A DNA stretch of 64,000 bases, taken from the NCBI GenBank assembly GCA_030583665.1, contig CP129469.1:620001-684000 (forward strand). The letters are read 5' to 3'. The stretch comes from Candidatus Jettenia sp. AMX2 (GTDB lineage Bacteria > Planctomycetota > Brocadiia > Brocadiales > Brocadiaceae). The position numbers and the translations under genes are program-made. This document shows positions 57,166-64,000 of the stretch, piece by piece. Below the pieces are notes generated by a model that worked only from the letters and a program-made list of their open reading frames with translations, did not search any database and had not been told where the DNA came from. Numbering within the stretch: the stretch's first letter is position 1; each line of letters starts with the position of its first letter.

Positions 57166-59100
57166 TTATAATAAAGTAAAATAAAACGTTGCCCCTTTAT
57201 TTACAAAGCCTTCCGCCCATACATTGCCGCCATGCCGAAGTATGATGCGCTGTACGGTAGCTAGTCCGATGCCAGTACCTTCGAATTCAGCTGCCGAATG
57301 CAGGCGTTGAAATGCGCCGAAGAGTTTATTGGCGTAAGCCATATCGAAACCAACGCCGTTATCGCGCACAAAAAATACCGTTTTCCCGTCCTGTTGTGAA
57401 GCCCCGAATTCTATATTTGCTATGGAACAATTTTTTGTGAACTTCCAGGCATTGTTTATCAGATTATCAAGCGCAATCGTTAACAATTGTGGATCGCCAT
57501 GTGCGGTCAGTCCGTCAGTTGCAACAAACCGAATCTTTCTGTTTGGTTCCTTTTTCATGAGATCCGCAACAATCGTTTTTACCAGTGCGCTCAGGTTGAC
57601 CGTCTTGTAGTTTATTGTAGCCCGTGTCGTACGTGAGAGAGCAAGCAAATCATCGATAAGTTGTCCCATATGATGGCTGGCTGCACATATACGGTGAAGG
57701 TAGTTTTTGCCTTGCGTATCCAGCTTGTCAGGGTAATCTTCAAGAAGGGCTTTGCTAAACCCGTCCATGCTCCGCAGCGGAGAACGGAGATCGTGAGAAA
57801 CCGAATAGCAGAACGATTCCAGTTCCCTATTGGCGGTTGTAAGCTGAGTGGTAAGATACTCCAAATGGTCGCGCTGTTTTCTTAATTCATCCTCGATCCG
57901 CTTCCGTTCTGTTATCTCAGCGTGCAGATCATTGTTTGACTTAATTAATGCCTCTTCTGCACGTTTGTGTTCATTGATTTCCTTTTTCAGTTCCTCTGCC
58001 ATAGTATTAAAACTCCAGGCAAGCTTGCCTATTTCATCACTGCGTTTTATTGTTACCCTATGATTCAATTCTCCGCTTGTCAGCCACTTTGTTGCCTCTG
58101 TCAGCATTTTGATAGGATTTGATACTGAAACGGCAAAAACGATTCCAATGCCAATAACAGCAATACTGCCGGTTGTTCCAAGAATCAATGCAACCATTCC
58201 CAATAGTCTTAAGGATGCAAAGGCCTCTGTTTTTTCTATTTCTGAAACAAGCTTCCAGTTATATTCAGGCATATCTACGGAGATACCAATAACAGGTATA
58301 TTCATATAATTTGAATAGATATGGGCTGTCTCTTTATCACCCTTAATAATCTTAAGGATGGGAGCGGTCTGTATTTCCTGTTTCAGGGATGTCCCTTGCT
58401 TAAACCTCGATTCTGTGATCATGATATTATCTTTGTTCAGGAGATATATCTCAACACTTTCTCCCATCCCGGCATGATTCATAGTAATTTCATTCAGGAA
58501 TGCAAGATTATAGGCATTAATAATAACGCCAATGGTGTTTCCTTGTCTTGAAATAAGTGGGGCAGAGATAAGGATACAGTTTGCCTTAAGATGTGAGGAG
58601 TAGTGCGGTTGGCCGATAAAGGTTTCTCCGTAACCCTTCTTTATACCTTCTTGAAATACATCAAGATATGTTATATCGGTACCTATTAACTCCTCGTTAC
58701 TCGATGAGATGACCCTCCCATGGTCATCTACAAGGAGTATCGCGATAAAATAACGGTATAAGGGTAATTTATGCCTTGCGAGGTATGTATTTAACCTGGT
58801 GGTTAAATTTTCGTTAGAGGCACCTCTGCGGGTGATTAACTCAAACTGATTGCGTATATAACCGTCAGAACTATAATTTCTTGTTTGTACATCATTTGTC
58901 TCCATAAGAGACAACACATGAAGTCTTTTTGATTCTGCACTAGCCCTCAGTTGTTTTACGATATGTTGTTTCAATGCTTTTCTGGCATTAAGGTAATATA
59001 CGAATGTAATGGTAATAATGGGTATAAGTGAGATAGAAAATGCAAATATGAGCAGTTTGCCCTTAATAGATAAAAATGGATTTAATTTATAAGACCGCAT
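57166..59100 (-). CDS. dCACHE-HAMP histidine kinase
   Basis: The 644-residue transmembrane kinase has a first membrane helix (about 13-36), a periplasmic double-Cache sensor (about 40-275, YFIAILLVDDHGRVISSSNEE and VSEIEKTEAFASLRL), a second helix (about 283-310), a HAMP domain (PIKMLTEATKWLTSGELNHRV), a coiled coil, and a HisKA/HATPase with FCYSVSHDLRSPLRSMDGFSKAL and FVRDNGVGFDM. Its kinase part closely resembles that of the MEDS kinase. Periplasmic small molecules such as carboxylates or amines are common Cache ligands. Confidence 0.9.
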   Translation of the reverse strand: MRSYKLNPFLSIKGKLLIFAFSISLIPIITITFVYYLNARKALKQHIVKQLRASAESKRLHVLSLMETNDVQTRNYSSDGYIRNQFELITRRGASNENLTTRLNTYLARHKLPLYRYFIAILLVDDHGRVISSSNEELIGTDITYLDVFQEGIKKGYGETFIGQPHYSSHLKANCILISAPLISRQGNTIGVIINAYNLAFLNEITMNHAGMGESVEIYLLNKDNIMITESRFKQGTSLKQEIQTAPILKIIKGDKETAHIYSNYMNIPVIGISVDMPEYNWKLVSEIEKTEAFASLRLLGMVALILGTTGSIAVIGIGIVFAVSVSNPIKMLTEATKWLTSGELNHRVTIKRSDEIGKLAWSFNTMAEELKKEINEHKRAEEALIKSNNDLHAEITERKRIEDELRKQRDHLEYLTTQLTTANRELESFCYSVSHDLRSPLRSMDGFSKALLEDYPDKLDTQGKNYLHRICAASHHMGQLIDDLLALSRTTRATINYKTVNLSALVKTIVADLMKKEPNRKIRFVATDGLTAHGDPQLLTIALDNLINNAWKFTKNCSIANIEFGASQQDGKTVFFVRDNGVGFDMAYANKLFGAFQRLHSAAEFEGTGIGLATVQRIILRHGGNVWAEGFVNKGATFYFTLL

Positions 59101-59476
59101 AAGCCTGCATGAAACTCAGTTATAAAAATTCTTTACTATACCATCAAGTGTAGGGTATGTCCCACACACCAACGAAAACTTGAACCCGCCTGGGAGAGAT
59201 TGCTTCATCGCGGAGGTTACACTGAATAAAAACGAATGTGCTCCTCGCAATGACCATTGAAAATGTCTTACAGGCGATAAGGAAAGCAACCTCTTCCCCT
59301 TGTGCTGTATTGAGAGATATTACCAATGAGATTATTTTACAATATAAATACCAGACTACAAGTATTTGTATATTTTACTTTTTGGAAATCTTGAATAAGA
59401 ATGGTTTTTTGTTTATAGTAGGTCAATGTGATTAGAGAAAATAAAACCATAATATTATTTTATAGGAGATATACGT
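59101..59476. other. Gene-free gap
   Basis: This 376-base stretch between divergently oriented genes contains the dispersed repeat at 59193-59255, an AT-rich portion (59320-59460) that probably holds the promoter of the dehydrogenase gene, and an AGGAGA before its start. No coding frame here is convincing. Confidence 0.6.
59193..59255. repeat. Dispersed intergenic repeat, copy C (inverted orientation)
   Basis: The unit reads GAGATTGCTTCATCGCGGAGG at the left and CTCCTCGCAATGACC at the right, the reverse orientation of the copies at 8309 and 25061. It sits in the gene-free gap. Confidence 0.6.
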
Positions 59477-60505
59477 ATGAAAGCTGTCGTCTTTTACGAG
59501 CATGGAGGAACGGACAAACTAACCTATACGGATACAGAGAAACCAAAGCTTTCTCCCTATGAGGTATTGGTAAGGGTAAAGGCCTGTGCGCTGAATCATC
59601 TGGATATCTGGGTAAGGGAGGGATTGCCCGGGGTGGATATTCCCATGCCGCATATTCAGGGAAGTGATATTGCCGGCGAGGTAGCCGAGGCAGGGATGGA
59701 GGTTAAGAGGTTTCGCCCGGGTGATAAGGTTATTGTTGCCCCCGGGGTTCGCTGCAGAAAGTGTGTATATTGTATTACGGGCAATGACAGTATGTGTGAC
59801 AGCTTTAAGATTATGGGATTTCAGGTGCAGGGAGGCTACGCCGAATACGTTAAGGCCCATGTTGATAATATCATTCCCGTTTCTGATAAGCTCTCATTTG
59901 AAGAGTGGTCTGCTGTGCCACTGGTGTTTTTAATAGCCTGGCATATGCTTATTACGCGCGGTCAACTCAAGCCCGGGGAAAATGTGCTGATTCATGCCGC
60001 CGGCAGTGGCATTGGCAGTGCGGCTATCCAGATTGCACGTCTGGCAGGAGCCCGGGTAATCACAACCGCGCGCGGAAATGAAAAACTGGAAAAGGCGAAA
60101 CAGATTGGCGCCGATGAAGTCATTGATTATTCAAAGGAGGATTACAGGGAAAGGGTGATGTCTGGAACAAATACAAAGGGAGTCGATCTTATCTTTGAAC
60201 ATATCGGTCCGGAAACATGGGAAAAGAATTTGCAATGTCTTGCAAAAGGCGGACGAATGGTAGTATGTGGCGCAACCAGCGGTCCTACGGCCTCACTGGA
60301 TATTCGTTTTCTGTTTATGAAACAGCACGCTATTATCGGTTGTTATATGGGCAGCAAAAAGGAACTTTTAGATGTATTGAGACTGGTTGAAGCAGGAAGG
60401 CTGAGGCCGGTGACAGATAGTGTGTATCCGCTAAAGGACGCCGCTGTTGCACAGAAGAGGATGCTGAACAGGGAGAATTTTGGAAAGATCATTCTAAAAG
60501 TCTGA
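59477..60505 (+). CDS. Zinc-type alcohol dehydrogenase / quinone oxidoreductase
   Basis: This 342-residue MDR-family oxidoreductase has a GroES-like N-terminal domain (CALNHLDIWVREG, HIQGSDIAGEV), a structural zinc site with Cys in GVRCRKCVYCITGNDSMCD, and a nucleotide-binding domain with HAAGSGIGSAAIQIARLAG and VDLIFEHIGPETWEKNL. The usual catalytic GHE is absent (HIQGSD), which leaves the class between ADH and quinone reductase. AGGAGATATACGT precedes the ATG. Substrate unknown. Confidence 0.87.
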   Translation: MKAVVFYEHGGTDKLTYTDTEKPKLSPYEVLVRVKACALNHLDIWVREGLPGVDIPMPHIQGSDIAGEVAEAGMEVKRFRPGDKVIVAPGVRCRKCVYCITGNDSMCDSFKIMGFQVQGGYAEYVKAHVDNIIPVSDKLSFEEWSAVPLVFLIAWHMLITRGQLKPGENVLIHAAGSGIGSAAIQIARLAGARVITTARGNEKLEKAKQIGADEVIDYSKEDYRERVMSGTNTKGVDLIFEHIGPETWEKNLQCLAKGGRMVVCGATSGPTASLDIRFLFMKQHAIIGCYMGSKKELLDVLRLVEAGRLRPVTDSVYPLKDAAVAQKRMLNRENFGKIILKV

Positions 60506-60642
60506 TAAAGTCCTGAAGAGGATATATTTATTATATATGGCGACTTAAATAATGCCACATAATTTCCGCAAGGTTACCTCGTCCCTGCTTTATGTTGGGA
60601 TTGTATAACTCGTTTCAGACAGGAATCATACCTTTAAAACCC

Positions 60643-60670
60643 TTGCAAATTCAATTCAGATTGGTATACT
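60643..60670 (+). promoter_or_regulatory. Sigma70-type promoter for hisS-aspS
   Basis: TTGCAA at 60643-60648 and TATACT at 60665-60670 are 16 bp apart, about 45 bases before hisS. Confidence 0.65.
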
Positions 60671-60715
60671 ATATGTTTTGTCTGTAATTTCAGGTAAATT
60701 AACAGGGCTGATGTA

Positions 60716-62032
60716 ATGAGCGTAAAAGCGGAGAAACACACAGAGCAGATTTTTAAAGCGCCAAGAGGCACAGAGGATATACTTCCCGGACTATGGGATT
60801 TATGGAAAAAACTCGAAAAGGCCGGGCGCCAGGAATTCGAGTTATGCGGATACGGAGAAATACGTACGCCTGTTTTTGAGGATACACGCTTGTTTGTAAG
60901 GAGTATCGGTGAGGCGACGGATATTGTAGAAAAAGAGATGTATACCTTTGCTGACAGCGAAGGTTCAAGTATAACCCTGCGTCCTGAAAGTACAGCTCCT
61001 GTCATGCGGGCGTATTTAGAGTACGAATTATATAAAACAAAAAAGTTTCAGAAATTTTGTTATATTGGTCCCCAATTCAGAAAAGAACGTCCCCAGGCCG
61101 GAAGACTTAGACAATTCCATCAAATGGGTATAGAAGCGGTTGGCGCTACCGACCCTTTTCTCGATGTTGAAACTATTAGTGTGGCTACCAGGATATTTGA
61201 TCGCATCGATCTTCAGGGATATAAGGTCAAGATTAATTCTATCGGGTGTGAAAAATGCAGGCCCGTTTTCAGGAATATCCTGAAGGAAAATCTTTTGCAG
61301 TATGAAAGTGAATTATGTGAACTTTGCCGGTCACGCCTGAACCGGAATGTGTTTCGTATCCTGGACTGTAAAAATGAGAAGTGTAAGAAGATCAGCCATC
61401 AGATGCCTTCTATTAATGATTGCCTGTGCGTTGAGTGTCAGATTCATGCAAACGGTGTAAGGGAAGGGCTTTTGGAGATAGGTATTCCTTATATCGTTGA
61501 TGCTCATTTAGTGCGCGGATTGGATTATTATACAAAGACTGTGTATGAGATTACCCACTCTTCACTGGGCGCCCGTGATGCAATTTGTGCAGGTGGCCGT
61601 TATGATAATCTGATTTCTGATCTGGGTGGACCTTCTATTGGCGCAGTCGGGTTTGCTATTGGTATGGAGGCTACCATTCTGGCGCTCAGGAATAATATGG
61701 CGAAGAATAAATCTCCTGATTCCGGGGTCAGTTATTCGTCTCCAACGGTATTCATTGTTTTTATTGGCGATGAAATAAAAAGACACTGTTTTTATTTACT
61801 CAATATTTTAAGGAAGGCCGATATCTCTGCTGACCTCGATTACGAAGGAAGAAGCCCCAAGGCACAAATGCGGATGGCAAACAAACTGAGCGTGAAGTAT
61901 GTTATTGTGCTGGGTCCTGATGAGCTAGCCCGTGGTGATGTTAAGGTTAAATTGATGCAAACCGGTGAAGAGTTTGTGCTTAAGCAGGGCGAAGTGCTTA
62001 AATGGCTGCAAAACAGAGAAGTATCCTCTTGA
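60716..62032 (+). CDS. hisS: Histidyl-tRNA synthetase
   Basis: The 438-residue class II synthetase has motif 1/2 region LRPESTAPVMRAYLEYEL and FRKERPQAGRLRQFHQMGIE, the histidine-specific LVRGLDYYTKTVYE, GRYDNLISDLGG, and a C-terminal anticodon-binding domain (about 340-435, DLDYEGRSPKAQMRMANKL). A cysteine-rich segment near residues 180-245 (CEKCRPVF, CELCRSRL, CKNEKCKK) could bind zinc and is seen in some bacterial HisRS. It is cotranscribed with aspS. Confidence 0.95.
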   Translation: MSVKAEKHTEQIFKAPRGTEDILPGLWDLWKKLEKAGRQEFELCGYGEIRTPVFEDTRLFVRSIGEATDIVEKEMYTFADSEGSSITLRPESTAPVMRAYLEYELYKTKKFQKFCYIGPQFRKERPQAGRLRQFHQMGIEAVGATDPFLDVETISVATRIFDRIDLQGYKVKINSIGCEKCRPVFRNILKENLLQYESELCELCRSRLNRNVFRILDCKNEKCKKISHQMPSINDCLCVECQIHANGVREGLLEIGIPYIVDAHLVRGLDYYTKTVYEITHSSLGARDAICAGGRYDNLISDLGGPSIGAVGFAIGMEATILALRNNMAKNKSPDSGVSYSSPTVFIVFIGDEIKRHCFYLLNILRKADISADLDYEGRSPKAQMRMANKLSVKYVIVLGPDELARGDVKVKLMQTGEEFVLKQGEVLKWLQNREVSS

Positions 62033-62065
62033 CAAATTCTTGTATTTCAAGGAGACAATCCATAC

Positions 62066-63829
62066 ATGCCTGCATTGAAACGGACACATACCTGTGGTCA
62101 GTTACGCATGAACGATGAGAAATCCACGGTAACCCTAGCTGGCTGGGTAAGCAGCGTCAGAGACCACGGGGGATTACTCTTTGTGGATTTGCGGGACCGG
62201 TATGGTGTTACCCAGCTCGTTTTCCATCCGGACAGAGGAGAGGTATTTTACGATACTGCCCGCCAGCTAAGACATGAATACGTTGTTGCCGTGCAGGGTA
62301 AGGTATTTGCCAGGCCATCAGGTACCGAGAATACTAACCTTGATACCGGGGATATAGAGGTATATGTTGATACGCTGGAGATATTGAACAGATCGGAAGT
62401 ACCTCCATTCGAAGTTGAGGATGCCGGCAATGTATCTCTGGAACTGCGGTTAAAGCATCGCTATCTTGATTTAAGACGCCCTGTAATGCAGGAACGGTTA
62501 GTCTTTCGCCATAAAATCTGTCAGACGATACGTGAGTACCTTGATAAATTACACTTTGTTGATATCGAGACGCCTGTATTGACAAAAAGCACACCAGAGG
62601 GAGCAAGGGATTATCTTGTTCCCAGCAGGATTAATACAGGAAGATTTTACGCATTGCCCCAGTCCCCCCAGCTTTTTAAACAAATCCTTATGGTGGCAGG
62701 CTATGACCGTTATTTTCAGATTGTACGGTGTTTTCGTGATGAAGACCTGCGCGCCCAGCGGCAGCCTGAGTTTACCCAAATGGATATGGAGATGTCCTTT
62801 GCAGATGAAAATGATATCATCCGGGTTATTGAAGGTCTTGTTGATGATATTTTTGAGAAGGTCGTCGGTAAAAAGATAACCACCCCTTTTCCCAGGATTT
62901 CTTATCAGGAGGCAATGACTTCCTACGGGTGCGATGCCCCTGATTTACGCTTTGATATGAAAATAAAGGATATTGCAGATATTGTCCGGGCCTCTGATTT
63001 TAAAGTGTTTTCTGATGTGGTCAGGACTGGTGGCCAGGTACGGGGTATCAATGCAACAGGCTGTGGAAATTATTCAAGGAAGGAAATCGATGACTTAACA
63101 ACTCTCGTTGGACAATTTGGGGCGAAAGGTCTTGCATGGTTTAAGACAGAAGAGAGCGGCCTGGTCTCTTCGATAACAAAATTCTTTTTACCTGAAATTT
63201 TAGAGGCGATACAACACCGGATGGGTGCAAAAAAGGGGGATTTGCTTCTTTTTGTTGCGGATAAGCCCAAGGTTGTTTCCCAATCCCTTGCGCAACTCAG
63301 GCTGCATCTGGGTCATAAACTCGGACTTATTGATACAAAGGTATTTCATTTCGTATGGGTTGTGGACTTTCCGCTGCTTGAATATAATGAAGATTTGAAA
63401 CGGTACGAGTCACTTCATCACCCCTTCACTTCTCCCCGACAGGAGGATATCTTGTTTCTGGAAGAAAAGTCGCTTGAGATAAAGGCACGCGCATATGATC
63501 TTGTGCTTAATGGTGTGGAATTAGGGGGAGGAAGTATCCGTATCCATTCCCCTGAGGTTCAAAAAAGAGTTTTCCGTTTATTGGGGATAGATGATGAAAA
63601 TGCACAGGCAAAATTTGGATTCTTACTTGATGCGCTGAAGTATGGCGCGCCGCCTCATGGCGGGATCGCATTGGGATTGGACCGCATGGTTACCTTATTA
63701 TTGCAGCTTGATGATATCCGTGAGGTTATTGCATTTCCAAAGACTCAGAAGGCCACCTGTCTTATGACAAATGCACCGTCGGAAGTAGATCCGCAGCAGC
63801 TTCGTGATCTGGGGATACGACTCATATAA
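62066..63829 (+). CDS. aspS: Aspartyl-tRNA synthetase
   Basis: The 587-residue enzyme is a bacterial-type AspRS: an N-terminal OB-fold (LAGWVSSVRDHGGLLFVDLRDRYG), class II motif 2 FRDEDLRAQRQPEFTQMDMEM, a GAD insertion around residues 300-420, and motif 3 GIALGLDRMVTLL. Length matches E. coli. With GatCAB in the same genome it may be non-discriminating and supply Asp-tRNA(Asn); the sequence alone does not settle this. The gap to hisS is 33 bases. Confidence 0.96.
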   Translation: MPALKRTHTCGQLRMNDEKSTVTLAGWVSSVRDHGGLLFVDLRDRYGVTQLVFHPDRGEVFYDTARQLRHEYVVAVQGKVFARPSGTENTNLDTGDIEVYVDTLEILNRSEVPPFEVEDAGNVSLELRLKHRYLDLRRPVMQERLVFRHKICQTIREYLDKLHFVDIETPVLTKSTPEGARDYLVPSRINTGRFYALPQSPQLFKQILMVAGYDRYFQIVRCFRDEDLRAQRQPEFTQMDMEMSFADENDIIRVIEGLVDDIFEKVVGKKITTPFPRISYQEAMTSYGCDAPDLRFDMKIKDIADIVRASDFKVFSDVVRTGGQVRGINATGCGNYSRKEIDDLTTLVGQFGAKGLAWFKTEESGLVSSITKFFLPEILEAIQHRMGAKKGDLLLFVADKPKVVSQSLAQLRLHLGHKLGLIDTKVFHFVWVVDFPLLEYNEDLKRYESLHHPFTSPRQEDILFLEEKSLEIKARAYDLVLNGVELGGGSIRIHSPEVQKRVFRLLGIDDENAQAKFGFLLDALKYGAPPHGGIALGLDRMVTLLLQLDDIREVIAFPKTQKATCLMTNAPSEVDPQQLRDLGIRLI

Positions 63830-63910
63830 TTTTACATATAAGGTAAATAAACCTCAATTTGTAATACAGAAAGATCCTTTTTTCGACCCCTTCCGGTCAG
63901 GAGTGTTAAA

Positions 63911-64000
63911 GTGAAACGACAATTATTATTATTGCTTATCGGAGCTGCATTCCTCATTCTTTTAATCTCTGTTGGGTTTTTTATGCATCTCAAGCGTTTA
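63911..64000 (+). CDS. 5' part of an exported or membrane protein gene
   Basis: A GTG at 63911 with AGGAG seven bases upstream opens a frame that runs to the window edge. The 30 visible residues are a signal or membrane helix (KRQLLLLLIGAAFLILLI...). Identity cannot be told. Confidence 0.6.
   Translation, partial: MKRQLLLLLIGAAFLILLISVGFFMHLKRL

Noticed and set aside
59238-59435. Small + strand frame in the gap before the dehydrogenase gene
   Set aside because: It overlaps the dispersed repeat, has no ribosome site and no protein-like pattern.

Overview
The window comes from a low-GC, Gram-negative planctomycete, most likely in or near the anammox order Brocadiales. The 16S rRNA gene (36713-38305) matches the planctomycete probe site Pla46 exactly as I recall that probe, and it matches the anammox probe sites Amx368 and Amx820 with one and three mismatches. 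The 16S, 23S and 5S genes are linked with tRNA-Ile and tRNA-Ala in the spacer. Heptose (LPS) synthesis genes and three sets of TonB components point to a true outer membrane. All taxonomy here is from memory of probe sequences and family features, not from a search.

Region 1 (about 180-19613) is an iron/metal acquisition island on the + strand. Three of its four 15-bp palindromes of the Fur-box type lie just downstream of good sigma70-type promoters; the fourth lies upstream of a small gene with no clear promoter. It holds: a TonB-dependent receptor coupled to a NitT/TauT-type ABC transporter; hemP and a second TonB receptor; a PepSY-type membrane protein and a membrane-anchored YfaE-like 2Fe-2S ferredoxin; exbB-exbD-tonB; two paralogous exported proteins and a very charge-rich exported protein; a copper nitrite reductase (nirK) gene broken by a 7-bp tandem duplication and a 1-nt deletion; a metal P-type ATPase cassette (HMA-like protein, DUF5132-like protein, small membrane protein, ATPase); an exported CbiX-like chelatase; and a DUF2325 protein. 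A Fur-family regulator is encoded at 42101-42571. My reading (inference) is a TonB-dependent uptake and envelope-processing system for iron, haem or another metal complex.

Region 2 (19839-25689) carries a soluble multi-domain histidine kinase overlapping a response regulator with an XRE-type HTH output, followed by hldE, gmhA and gmhB of ADP-heptose synthesis. Region 3 (25854-36072, - strand) has envelope lipoproteins, coiled-coil and TPR proteins, mgtE, then a plsC / two B12-type radical SAM paralogues / DUF362-ferredoxin cluster, a candidate lipid-modification locus. Region 4 (36073-42025) is the rRNA operon with several possible promoters, boxA-like sites and a terminator.

Region 5 (42101-53376, + strand) is mainly housekeeping: fur, rpmB, gatCAB, a site-2 protease with CBS domains, ppsA, a DegP-like protease, a DUF2064 glycosyltransferase and apbE. 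Region 6 (53438-59100, - strand) is a signalling cluster of three histidine kinases and a stand-alone receiver. Region 7 (59477-64000) has an alcohol dehydrogenase-family gene, hisS, aspS and the start of another exported or membrane protein.
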